A DNA stretch of 64,000 bases from Phascolomyces articulosus. Its lineage: Eukaryota > Mucoromycota > Mucoromycetes > Mucorales > Lichtheimiaceae. The DNA lies in contig JAIXMP010000014.1 of NCBI GenBank assembly GCA_025677815.1, forward strand, positions 310,001 to 374,000, read 5' to 3'. Shown here in pieces: positions 13,748 through 25,157 of this stretch; position 1 is the stretch's first letter, and each line of letters opens with the position of its first letter. The notes under the pieces are model-generated. The model ran no database searches, was not told the DNA's origin, and saw nothing but the letters and a program-made list of their open reading frames with translations. A program made the translations under genes and the position numbers.

Positions 13748-14040
13748 ATTACAAGTTGGCTTCACCGGCTTTACATCTATCAAAAACTGAATAGCATGGA
13801 GAACCCATCCTTGACAATCTTCAGGAGTGACAGTAAGTTTGATTCTGTTATTCTACCGCTTAAATTGTCATCCTTTGTCAAGCCGTCGCGTCAAACACCA
13901 CCCTTTACTTTTGACCAAAACTCTTCAATGGGGTTGAGGAACGGGGAGTATGGTGGGAGATAAGCATATTTATACCCATGATCCTCAATCATCTTTCTAA
14001 TGTCAGTTTTGTATGGATTGGTGCGTTTTCCACTACTAAA
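13748..14040 (-). pseudogene. Tc1/mariner (DDE_3) transposase relic
   Basis: Reading the minus strand, one frame shows 'VVENAPIHT', the second catalytic motif of the IS630/Tc1/mariner family (normally DNAPIH). A different frame then shows 'MIEDHGYKYAYLPPYSP' followed by 'FLNPIEEFWSKVK', the classic third-catalytic-residue region. A stop and a frameshift separate them, further stops follow, and the first catalytic domain is not seen. The Asp of the second motif is changed to Glu. This is a dead C-terminal fragment of a DNA transposon. Confidence 0.85.
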
Positions 14041-16297
14041 TAGCAACTTAGTTATCATTGTAGAACTAGAGTATATAAAAAAACAAACTTTTTTTTTGTG
14101 TTATTTATTGATCTCGAGATAAAGAAAGCTTTCATTGTCGCAACAATTGATGAAATTTTCATTGGAAGTAGACGTGACGTTGATTTTTTCAACAAGTACT
14201 CTTCTTGCTTATTTTCATCAATACAATACAATACTTAAATGAAGCAATTCTTATTAAAATAATACAACCAATTGTTTCTACGACAGACATTTGTATACAT
14301 GAGGGAAAGTTACCTGCTTATCAGCTAGTATCCTACACTATATAGGCGATCAATACGAGTAATGTTTGTGCTCCATCATTTCATTTATTATATTGGTATA
14401 TTAGAGTGAAAGTCTTTATTATCCAGTTATTCCTAATCACTGCTAATTAAACTTATATTTCGTCACAGGAACGTTGGTTAATATAATATATATTTATATC
14501 GTTTGCATTTAAATTCAACTTGCATCATAGTGCTTATCTTCACATCATTCTTTCAACTCAATTCCTGTACCAGATTATCCATAGCAACACGAATGGAAAC
14601 CTTGCTATGCTCAAAGAGTCGATGACGTTAGGAACAGTTGATATCCACACGTGATCAATTTCAACTTTATCCATTGTTGGAATAATCCCATATCAATTTT
14701 TCTATTCCAACATATTACAATATAATATTATATAATAAAAATTTGCTCCTTCATAATAATATAACGTATCATATTAAATATTCTACACACAAGTTCTCTC
14801 TTTAGGTATTCCTTTAAACACCAAAAAAATTAACGCGTTCCAACGCGAAATCTTTCTAACACCACTGGGCTTTTGATTTTGAGTAGTGGATTGAGAATTC
14901 ATTGAAAAAAATAATAATTGATGAGTTAAAAATATTAAATATCTATTTTATAAAAAAAAAATTACGGCAAATATATGATATGTAACTTGTGAACTCTACA
15001 ATTTTTGCGACTGCAAATCTCCAAAATTGTTTAAAAATAAAGATTTCCATAGAAATAGATTTCCCGTTCTGGCCGTATATTAGCAGTCGAAAATAACCCG
15101 TAGATCACATCATATCATTCCCCCAACTGAATAGGAACCAATTCTTGAACTATAGAATATGCATAAAAAATCTGCCTTGTAGGTTGTGACGAGTAGTTAC
15201 AGTATAATATAAGAAAAAGGTGGCTGCTTGCGTGGAAATACTAATGAGAACATTCCCTAGGTAATAATGAAAATTACAATGATACGTTCCTAGAGATTCA
15301 CAATCTTTTCTAGAAATTCAAACTCTAATACCACCAAAGTTTAGTCTATCACATTTTTTTTTAAATAATTAGGAGTAAATTATACTATAAGAAAACCCTG
15401 TTAAATTAACGCCTCAAATAAAAATCTTTAGTTTGCACTAGTAAAATAATGCGTAAGTGAAAAAAAAACAGGGTAAAAAATTATGAAGATATTTAGTTGA
15501 CAACGATATTTATTATATAGTACTGAACGTCCCAGTATACTATATTTCAAAAAGCTCTTAGTTGTCGTTTTGAAGAATACCGTAATATGTTCATCCTGCT
15601 TCCCTGCATGTTTTTCAGAACTGAGCCTTGTGAAATGATGAGAGCAAGAAGCTACAATCAGCGTGTGCTCAATTTATTTCGTCCTCAATAAACTTTATAA
15701 TTTCAACGTAATATGCTCATGTAACAAAATAATCATTCAGATTGGATGTACACAATAACATCATAGAGTGGTTATCCATATAATATAAGTGTATCAGAGA
15801 AGATTGAACAAGGGGTCTTTAATTTTTATTGAAAGATAATGATAATAAAAATAAGGTGATACGATGTGAGTGAATGAATGTGATGAAAAAGTTATATTTT
15901 TTTGTTGGCTTTTCCTCATATACAATGAGATCCACTAAAAATATCTACAATTTGTTTGCTAGAGAGAGAAAGGTGTTGGTTTTTGTTGAATACAATGAAT
16001 GAATGTCGTTGCTTCATGGATATGTGTTGTTGAGTCATGTAACATTAATACAGTTGAGGTGATGGTGATGAAGATGATTTTTGAGGTGGTAATGTCGGTT
16101 GTTGTAATGAAGATGAAGATGAGGCTAGATATATAAAAGAATAACCCTCCAAAGGATCCACCTGAACAAACAGTCTCCCAAAAACGGAATGAAGAATATA
16201 AAAGCCGGTCGTTAAAAAGAGAAACTATCCGCTGTCTTTGAGATAAAAGAATGATCAACCAGTGTTATATCTCCCTGCTACTAGGGAACACTTCGCA
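14041..16297. other. AT-rich intergenic DNA with transposon and repeat debris
   Basis: No supported gene. It includes a pair of ACGCG-type words near 14832-14850 and another copy of the dispersed repeat near 15505-15600. A 99-codon minus-strand frame (15959-16258) has a hydrophobic, codon-poor composition and is not called. Confidence 0.5.
15505..15600. repeat. Dispersed repeat, third copy
   Basis: 'CTCTTAGTTGTCGTT' and the flanking ~55 bp match 12550-12605 imperfectly. Confidence 0.6.
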
Positions 16298-16720
16298 ATG
16301 TGTCCACTAATGGAAGAAATTCTTGAGGAACTGTCATTCATATTTGGAACAATACCCAAACTTAAACAAGACATGCAGTTACTCGACTATGTTATGAATC
16401 ACCTTCCACGTTCAGAAATTGGCTTATCTCGTGGAAAATGGTTAAACTGCTGGTTCGTTCTAATCCATGTTCTCCGGGAAATCGAACGCATAAGTCACTC
16501 CGAAGATGACTTCGAAGAAGATGAACCAGAACCTGAAGAACCACCGCTACCATCCCAACTCACATCCCAATCAACTCAAGAAAACAACTGGTTAGTTTTC
16601 CTTTTTCTACTCCCCTCCTACATAATTTTTTCCCTCTTCTTTTTCCTTTTACAATCGTATCACTACCACATCATCCATACTAGCTTAGCTTTTCCTCCCA
16701 AAGGGGGGTTTTTCAGCTAA
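16298..16720 (+). CDS. Hypothetical protein or exon, not recognised
   Basis: An open frame of about 140 codons from the ATG at 16298. The first ~105 residues look coding: mixed hydrophobic and charged residues, then an acidic Glu/Asp/Pro tract around residues 72-86. The frame upstream of this ATG is open to about 16262. A possible donor (GTTAGT) lies near 16590, after which the translation becomes Phe/Leu/Ser-rich and is probably intron read-through. It may be one exon of a larger or decayed gene in this repeat-rich block. No family recognised. Confidence 0.3.
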   Translation: MCPLMEEILEELSFIFGTIPKLKQDMQLLDYVMNHLPRSEIGLSRGKWLNCWFVLIHVLREIERISHSEDDFEEDEPEPEEPPLPSQLTSQSTQENNWLVFLFLLPSYIIFSLFFFLLQSYHYHIIHTSLAFPPKGGFFS

Positions 16721-17271
16721 TGCAACATATCTTTATTCATACATAGTTTTATATCAAAGTACCGCAAGGAAGCGACCATATTCCTATAGACGCAGGTCAA
16801 GCCAGTCTTCCACATTAATAAATATAAATTTTAATCTATATCAAAGAATACTGGGAAATAAGCAATAAAAAAATGATATAAAATGACCATACAAGTCCGA
16901 AGTTGGGATGGGCAGAAGAATATTTGTTTATGAATCCAAAGAAACGAATTGCATGGAGCAGCTTGTTGGTAGTAATATGGTGGGTCGCATACATTCTCTT
17001 CTTGTGATCGTTTGTTCATTATAAACCCATGGTGATCTAACATTATCCAAGGGCCTTTTAATGACTCTCTGCGGTTAAAATTTTGTTTTTTTATTATGTC
17101 TCCTAAGATCTATCGCCTGGTATGGCATCCCGATCGAGACGGCTCAAAAAAGGATAAAAGAATATAAAAAACCTTATTGTAACGACTCTCTATAAATTTA
17201 TACCGATGTATAAGTTAAATGCTTCTAATCACTCTATTTGATATATTTCGTACAAGAAAAAAAATACTCAC

Positions 17272-18330
17272 CTTCAATTGGAATAATGTCTCCAACGTTC
17301 CTTGTAAAACATTCATATCATCCTTGCTTCTAGGCAAATAACAAGTGTGTATATGGATGAAACGATATACTCGATCATATTCAAGGTCCATTTTGAATAT
17401 ACGAACTGTGAAGCCTTTAGAATATACGATTGGATACATAGGTATTAGTATGGTCAAGCCACCTAGAGTACTTGGTACACATATCACAAGCATACATATC
17501 ATAACTATATTGAAAAATACCAACCTTGAACAAGTACATCACACACTACAGGATCACAAATATATCTTTCAATCATGGAATCTAACATAATCTTCATTTC
17601 AATAGCCAATTTTAAAAAATCTTGTTCGTTCGTTTTTGTAGGTGATTTGACTTCCACAACTAATGTCCTAATATCTTCTTCATTAACCAAGATTGAAATT
17701 GTCGCATCCGCACGAACTTTGTACTAACTGTCGAGTTTTATGAATTGCCTACTGTTTTTCATATATATTGTACATCCGTCATCCGTATTCCAATGATCAG
17801 ATCGGATTCGGATAGGAGCTTTCTGTTCGGATATAGATTCGGATATGGTCCATATCGATCCATTATATCTATGACATTCGAAAGGTATAACAAATATTTT
17901 TTATAGTAAATAGACCTGTTATAACATATAATTATTATAATTTATTTTATCAAAATGTAATATAAGAATTAAAAAAAATTACCTCTTGTACTGCTTTATC
18001 AATTAACGAAATTTCTAACCAGAGTTGCTCTCGACATTTGAAGCTACCGATCTATAAAGTCAAGTTACAAATAGGGGGATTAGTTTAAAAATAAGCTGAC
18101 TATTGGTTAAATGACTTTAAATACTAACCTTATGTTGTTTTCCTAAAAGTAATGATTCAGTCAAAGTTTTTTTTTTTCAAAGAATTTCCAAACTATCAAC
18201 ACTTTTTGCTGTATGGTGCCAAATCTTGAAATTGTCTTTATGCAGTTTTACAAATTCCGTGAATTTTGCTTTGGAGCCACAGGAAGAAATAAAAGCTGCG
18301 AGCTCTGTATTGAAGTTAGCATTTTTGTTT
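17272..18330 (-). pseudogene. Broken member of an uncharacterised Mucorales family with an EVKSP motif
   Basis: Minus-strand exons can be traced. The first contains 'KLHKDNFKIWHHTAKSVDSL' (about 18190-18330). Then comes 'CREQLWLEISLIDKAVQE' (about 17983-18055). A third (about 17530-17722) contains 'VRADATISILVNEEDIRTLV' and then the motif 'VEVKSPTK'. The last (17272-17419) contains 'GFTVRIFKMDLEYDRVYRF' and 'HTCYLPRSKDD'. From memory this resembles a repetitive, unnamed protein family common in Mucorales, in which the EVK motif recalls PD-(D/E)xK nuclease-like folds; that link is inference. A TGA stop lies in frame after 'SLEIL' near 18185. The intron at about 17723-17982 is longer than its neighbours and filled with simple repeat. 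No clear start or end was found. Confidence 0.55.
17795..17862. repeat. Degenerate TTCGGATA tandem repeat
   Basis: Several GATTCGGATA / GTTCGGATAT words lie head to tail inside the long intron of the broken EVKSP-family gene. GC content is locally higher than in the surroundings. Confidence 0.6.
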
Positions 18331-19559
18331 TATTGTTCTTTTTGAAGTCACTTGAAAATTTTTACATACCTAATGCTCCGCGTGTATATGATCAGTTTCC
18401 CCATTGCTTACAGAAAGTTGCTTTGGAAGCGAAATGTAGAAGTTGATTGTAAACTGCAGGAACGACATTTATGGAATATCTCCGCTACAAGTTTACTTCC
18501 CCACCGTTGGTACCTGAGGTTTTTACCATATTTGAATGCTAGGATAAGCTCATTTGAATGACCGAATCATGATCACAGCCGTGCGACATCTTGTTTGTAG
18601 TCCTCCGTGGGAGGCACCGTGGTGCACCGCCGGTTTTTTTTATGATACGCCTAGCCCTCCTCCTTTATTTTTCTTCTTTTGATTTATGGATGTTACTGTA
18701 CATGACAAGTGAAACTACTTTTAATATGGTATAGTATGCGCATTGTATAATAAAATGTTTGTTTTTTGAGTCGAAATAACGAGAAAAGCAGTAGAAGAAG
18801 TGTGCATGAATAATTCTAGTCAGATGACCATATTACACAAAGAGGTGTAGGTAGAGACTTCCAGTTGTAATTCGAAGATTCCCCTTTAAAATAGACAGTT
18901 ATAGATTTATGGTGATTACATCTTTAAACATGTGAATATATTCTGAGTTTATTTTTTCTAAAGTGAAATAATAAATATATAAAGAAATATAATCGACTGC
19001 ATCATATAATCCATATTCCAATAATATTAATATAATATTTAACAATGATTATGGTATTCTAAAAATAATAATAATGAAATAAAATCACACAATGGTTACA
19101 AACGAACATCATTATTCATATCTCCTCATCATACGAGCAAGGGCATAATATAACATATGACATTTATTATCAAACCAATGATTATACATATAAAAAATCA
19201 GTATTGGCTCGTATCATATAATACATCATCATACCAAAATTTAGTTCAAGATTTTAGTTCTGTGGTCGACGTTATAAAATATTGTCTGAAAAAATGGTAA
19301 GTGTTGATTATAACTATTGTTACTGCTTTCTTGGCACCAACAAAGAGCGATGAATATGTATTATGTTCTGTATATATAACTACTGTTAATTATATTAACG
19401 ACAATACGTAGAAAAATAGAATAAACAAAGAAAAACATAACTATATATAATAGTTGTTAATCAAAAATATTTACAATTGATTTTCTATAAATCAGAATGC
19501 TATAAATAATTTTTCAATTATACTTGTATACATTTCATTGTCTGTAAACATTTTAATAA
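18331..19559. other. Intergenic DNA with a small GC-rich hairpin cluster
   Basis: No supported gene. At 18598-18634 a GC-rich patch contains CCTCCGTGGGAGG (5-bp stem) followed by CACCGTGGTG and GGTGCACC, and then a run of eight T. The rest is AT-rich. Confidence 0.5.
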
Positions 19560-19584
19560 TAGATTCATTGTTACCTAAAATACA

Positions 19585-19745
19585 CCGTTTTTATATTATA
19601 AGATCCCATTTTTACCAGAAGGGTTCTTTCACTTTTTCATATTACGAGATACCCGTTTTTACCAGAGGGGTGCACTTTTTCTTCGCTTTTTTTTTTTACC
19701 GGAAAGATGCCCAATATTTCCTGGGGTGTACTTCCCCTGAAAAAT
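19585..19745. repeat. Degenerate tandem repeat around 'TTTTTACCAGAAGGG'
   Basis: Three or four imperfect units with the core TTTTTACC(A/G)GA(A/G)GGG, spaced about 40-60 bp. One strand reads as repeated 'HPSGKNG'-like peptides but with stops, so it is not a gene. Confidence 0.6.
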
Positions 19746-19869
19746 TACATTTTTGAGGGGGATAAGTGAATCTTTGTGGTATTAGTTTCAGGTATCCAAT
19801 TTTTTTTATAATAATCAACTCTAGACAATCAATATACTTAGACAACACATAGAAATAATAAACAATATG

Positions 19870-20490
19870 TAACAAATATAATATATCCATACAATAATAT
19901 AAACAATAAAGCACAAACAATACACTTACCTAACATATTTGTATTTATATTACATCTTTTCAAACTATATATATAATATATCTACTCAATAACTCAACTA
20001 GCTTATATTATCTGTAATAATGCGTTCCATTAAACGATGGTCTAAAATTTCGAGCTCGATGATCAACATAGTAGTGCATCCGCGAATATGAAGGATAGGA
20101 TGAGATGACGAATGCAAGAAGGTTGTATATAGAAAATATTAGATGCATAGATATTATAAATAGAAATGTATATTATTTATATTAGTATATACGTTTATAT
20201 TAGCCCCTTATATTTTGACGAATATAAAAAGAGGGATCTTGTAAATCAAGATCCCACATCATCGTTTTATCTTCATATATCTCGTCGACCCAATACTTTT
20301 TATATTTAATCTTTGTTCTTCCTCTCAATGTGTCTAACCGAACCCGCCTGTAAGTATACAGTTGTTAAACAACACATTATTATATTATCCATACAGTAAT
20401 ATAAACAATAAAGGCACATATAATACAGTTATCACAATTACATTTATATTACACCTTTTCAACCTATATATAAAGACCAAAATTTCAATG
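19870..20490. repeat. LTR-like direct repeat pair with internal hairpin
   Basis: About 110 bp at 19870-19980 recurs with roughly 75% identity by eye at 20378-20480; both copies contain ATATAAACAATAAAG and end near a CTATATATA stretch. Between them sit a TATAAAAAG promoter-like word (20223) and a perfect 9-bp inverted repeat, GGGATCTTG / CAAGATCCC (20233-20241, 20247-20255). The arrangement resembles a decayed LTR unit or a small non-autonomous element. Confidence 0.45.
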
Positions 20491-20589
20491 ACAAAAATAT
20501 ATATATTCATAGTAAAACAATCATCATCTTCATTACTTCCACTCATCTTTATTCTCTTCTACAACACCTTTCAACCAACGACACCGTAT

Positions 20590-20835
20590 AATCTCGAGAA
20601 TGTTAATTTGAAATTCCCTCTTCAGCCGCTGTAACCACCTCATCTCCTGAAGCCCCCCCCCGTACTCGCTCAAGCAAAGAAAAAGGCTTATACGTCCCTT
20701 GGGATGACAGTTATATTTCTTGGTCCTCCTTGAAACAACAACTAAAACAACAGTCTTTTATTATAAAAAACAAATCAACAGCGACACTAAAAACCCTCTC
20801 TACATCTAAAAACGTGAGGACCGGACCCGCGTAAT
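20590..20835 (+). pseudogene. Possible decayed coding fragment
   Basis: One plus frame reads 'KEKGLYVPWDDSYISWSSLK' and then a Gln/Lys-rich stretch before stops. Composition is more protein-like and GC-richer than the flanks, and it follows the LTR-like repeat pair, so a gag-like remnant is possible. Not recognised. Confidence 0.25.
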
Positions 20836-23800
20836 ACCTAAGGGTTATATACATACTTCTTTTGTTCTTTTCTCTTTTCTTTCTTATAATTAGTATTAGT
20901 TTTGGATTTCTTTTATTTTCACATATTTTGATATATTATCGTTGTATTGTCATCGTTTCCGTTGCATTTGTTCTAATTAGATGTATAGCTTTAAAAAAAT
21001 ATAAATAATTTATAAAACCCAACTCATATACAATGAAAATGTTTGTTTTATTTAACGTCTCCGTTGAACACAGCGTCCGGTCGACCATATTTGTTCGAGA
21101 CAGATCAAAAAAGTATGAATTTTAGAAAAGACCCTACATGGACACAAGGGAAAAAAAGGTATAGGGTAAAAGGAAAAAGTACATAAATGGTTTGTTACAT
21201 ATTTAGGTTGCTTAGTATAAGAGTCATTGTGGGGAAAGGGAATCAAGGTAAGTTAGTGGGTAGTGCGAATACTTATTGGGGGGTTGAACATATACAAATA
21301 AATGTGTTTGATAAAAAGGAGGGTACCTTACCTAGTCTATTTCAGGAGAAAGTGGGGGTTTATCCATTTGATGAGAGCTTGACCTGGGTCTGGATCACTA
21401 TATAGTTGTTGATTGGATTCAGGATGCTGTAGATAATCAAGTTCTGCCGATATGCGGCAAATTGTTGGCCATTTATCCTGGATCTGTTGAATTTTTGAGC
21501 TAGAAGTTGGCTTCGATTTCGTTTATTGTTGATGAAAAAGGAGATTGGATCATCTGTTTTGTGGTGAGGAATATTTAGACGATGGCGCATCCGTAAGTAA
21601 TGTATAATATGTTTTTTTGTTAAAGTGGATGTGGTGCAGGATATGCGTCACCGCGGCAAAAATTATCGTTAATAATGAATGGATTTCCGTGAATCTGTAT
21701 AATTACTAATGGCATGATTCGTTTCAGGCCTGCAAAAAGCCAATGAAATATGTATCAATATTATATTATTATTTTTGAAAAAGGATAAAGGATCTAACAC
21801 AATGGGAGAGAAAAAAAATACGTGGCACCGTCTATTATTGTTAATAAAGTCTGTTCTTTCATGATCAAATAATCAAACGTCAGATTAATTATATAAAAGA
21901 GAAAAAGATTGGCATGGTCCGTGCATTCGGAAGCCATTCCAGGAAATGGGAACGGTTAAAAGCTATGCGTTTTTATGATGATGTTTATGATAATAATGTA
22001 GTTTATTAAAAATTATAAAATTATAAATATGAAACAACGAAAGTATATAAAAAGGAAGGACCTGAAAAAAAAGACACACCATTTCTACAATAGTACATCG
22101 TCTTTTATCAAGTATGTTTTTTTTTATCATTTTCTTGATTGAATTGGGTGCCAGCAAAGTTGGCGGGTGGAAAAAATTGCTTGAAAGTAAACACGATGGA
22201 AGTGCAATATTGAAATTTACTGACAAGACGCATATGATGAGAAAAATTAATTTCAAATCTAGCAAATGGCTCTATCCATCAGTAATCCTTCATTTGGAGA
22301 GTATTGCTCAAGAACAGACGCAAACAGGGTAGGACGGAGAAATGAATGAAGACAGGGCTCACCACTAGAAAACACCAAAACCCGGACATCCAGTTTGCAA
22401 GAAACATAAACACGCCGTGTTAATCCCGACAGAGCCCCCGTTGCAAGGACGCAACCGGTACACCATTTATGTTCCCCCACCACCCAATTTTAAAGAGCTG
22501 ACAACCCAACCTCTGTGAAGGAGGGAGATCAAGCAACCAGATCTCCAAAAACTGAATGATCGTGTTCTGATATTGGTCAAAGAGAAAAAAAAGAGAGAGA
22601 GAGAGAGCAGAGCTCTTTTTTTACTATTATTTTTTTTTTATCAATTGAACATCCGATAGTGGCTTATTTTATGACCCAGTGCCTTGATTATTTTATGTAT
22701 TAGTTATATGGTGTTATATAGTGATACGATTGTATCGTAAAGAAAAGGACAAAAAAGAAGTATGCTATCTGTTCTCGCGTAAAAAAAGTATACAGGCACC
22801 AAGTTCTGATTCCTGGTTCACTTCTAACCAAACCTATTTTGTTTCATCTTGGTGCGTACAAGCACATTTCTCCGTAGCGCCGATTCATTTATTATCGGTC
22901 TTTCCAGGGTAATTATATAATAAGATATTTGGTTGAAATCCATGAATCACAATATTCAATAACAATAATCCATGTAGGATTTCAAGACTTCAAGGTAAGT
23001 TTCTATAGTTATAGGATCAGCATAAAATATGGTGGATGTTTGTGTACCCTTGAATTTTTTTTTCTTGTTTCCGATTTCGGCTGATTTTGGTCCCGCCCTC
23101 TTTTTTCTTCCTTTTGCATGCAAAAACTTCTCTCTCATATATATATCATATATCATAGTTACTTATTATACATACACGTCATCACTTGCTATGGATCCAT
23201 TACCAATCACTACTATATGTCATTACCATCAAGTCATCTGTGCTATTAGACCGATATCTTCCACCTGTTCTACTACAAAGGTTTCTATTACAAGCTACTA
23301 CAAAGACGTTTTTTCTTATGCAAACTTGACACGACAGATTCAATAGAGACCTGCTTTTACTTTTGTCAGCTTATATTTAGACGCGTCATCACCTCATCGC
23401 ACTCTTATTACTAGCATAGAAAGCTCATTCCATTTTGCACTCCGGACTGTCAACCCTAACCGACGACGAATATTTCTTTTTCTGTTTTGAAAATTGATAA
23501 TATTCATAGGAAATGGCTCCTCCTTTTTTTTTATCAATCTAAACCAGCAGAAACGAGAAAACAACAATAGCACCAACATCTTGCCTCAACCCCGTGAAGT
23601 GTACCATACATCACAAGATTCTCGGTATGATCATCTTGTTATCACTTGCACTCTTGTTTTGTGTGGAGCTGGAAGAAACATGGTAGCATCAATTGATGAA
23701 AAGGAACCCAGGCTAGATGGATGATGGACGGATCGGATGAAAACCTATCGGCAATTAATGAAAAATGGTAGGTGGACATACTTTTCGTTCATCATGTGGG

Positions 23801-24779
23801 CAAAAAAAAATGTTGTCACAAGGAACTGGAATATGCTCAATTCTATGCGTGATGCTAACCATGTCTTTTCGAACAGGTATGGTAATTATATTTATTTATA
23901 TTGGAAAGAGGATAACGGATCCAACAGGGCCGGTTGATGATGATGGAAAAATACATGGGCTTTTTATTTCTTTTTCAAGGACTGTTGTTGGATCCAATGG
24001 TGTAGGAATGTGGATCAAGAAAGGATGACGGGATAAGAAAAATGGATTTGAATGATGGCTTGTATAGGTATTTGCATCAACAGCTTCAGGTCTTTTTTTA
24101 AAGGGCAAGTCAATATGGTGTTCAAAGGTACTTTTTCTCTTTATTTATTGAATAAAAACCAAATCATATATAAAAATGAAATATAGACCCATTTTCTGAA
24201 TAATAATTGTATTACTCATATTCTTGGTGATTTGAGAGAGAAGATGGGAATGCGGCTACCACATCGATTGCGCTAACTGAAGAGAGTAACAAAAAAAAAT
24301 ATTAAATTGTGTGAATATGGGTCTCTGCATGTGTATAAAATATATGTGTTTCATATGGATCTGGGAGACGTCCCCGTATATATATAAAATAAGAGACTGG
24401 ATTCATTATACTTATGTTATGAACAACATCTTTATGAAGTCAAGCATCAGTTGAGTTCCTTTTGATTCTTATATTCTTAAAAAATCATACAATTGTACAA
24501 TATCACAATTATCCATTCACCATCTTTTTAGTTGAAATTCCTCAGAAGCAAATATGGAAGGTGATTGTCAATGATATGCATTCGCTGTCATGAGAAATGT
24601 GGTATAAAGTAGCGTATGATGGTTATTATTATGATTAATTAATTAATTAAATGATATGAATTATTATTGTTGTAATTATAATAAAATAATATACTATGTG
24701 TGGTGATGGTAGCGATTTATATTTACATACAACATGGAGAAAGGGACGAAAACGGGTGGGAATAAAACAATGAAAGGTG
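20836..24779. other. Gene-poor block, no recognised gene
   Basis: Many short frames on both strands, none with a recognisable domain or consistent splice structure. A GC-richer patch at 22330-22510 stands out. The right end is the 3' flank of the PEN-2 gene. Simple AT repeats occur near 24640-24690. Confidence 0.5.
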
Positions 24780-25157
24780 TTAGACACCTTTGGGTATAAC
24801 AACTGTAATTTGATCGCCAGCACTTCCCCAATAAATTCTCTTGTTGACATAGACAGCATACCACGTTGTCAAGACAATAAACCAAGTAATACAGCCTGCC
24901 AGCGATAAATAAACGTCTAAATAGTATGTAAAACGATCATTCAGTTTTTTTTGATCCAATCCATCATCAATGAGAAGAACAAAAAAAGTTTCCTTACACT
25001 TTTTTAAATCAGGTGGTGCAGATGGTTTTCGACTCGTTCGAAAAAGGTACATGAAATTAACTAGCCATAAAAAAGGAAGGAATGCTAAACCACCATAAAA
25101 CATTTTTTTACTAATGGAAACCAGTTCATCTGGACTCATTCGGTCCAGTTTTGGCAT
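24780..25157 (-). CDS. PSENEN: Gamma-secretase subunit PEN-2
   Basis: PEN-2 is the small membrane subunit that activates presenilin in the gamma-secretase intramembrane protease (presenilin, nicastrin, APH-1, PEN-2) of secretory-pathway membranes. The uninterrupted frame is 125 codons, but an 81-bp intron (24917-24997; GTAAGG donor, CTGAATGA branch-like word, TTTAG acceptor) is in frame and stop-free. Removing it gives 98 residues, close to the ~101 of animal PEN-2, and joins '..DLKK' to 'YVYLSLAGCITWF..'. Two hydrophobic segments fit the family: 'GGLAFLPFLWLVNFMYLF' (around residues 22-39) and 'WFIVLTTWYAVY' (around 66-77). The C-terminus 'WGSAGDQITVVIPKG' matches the family tail. It sits 325 bp downstream of the SUN-domain gene on the same strand. 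Confidence 0.9.
   Translation of the reverse strand: MPKLDRMSPDELVSISKKMFYGGLAFLPFLWLVNFMYLFRTSRKPSAPPDLKKCKETFFVLLIDDGLDQKKLNDRFTYYLDVYLSLAGCITWFIVLTTWYAVYVNKRIYWGSAGDQITVVIPKGV

Noticed and set aside
15959..16258. 99-codon minus-strand frame with hydrophobic segments
   Set aside because: Composition is Ile/Thr/Ser-biased and partly made of GAT/GTT repeats; no splice partners or recognisable family.
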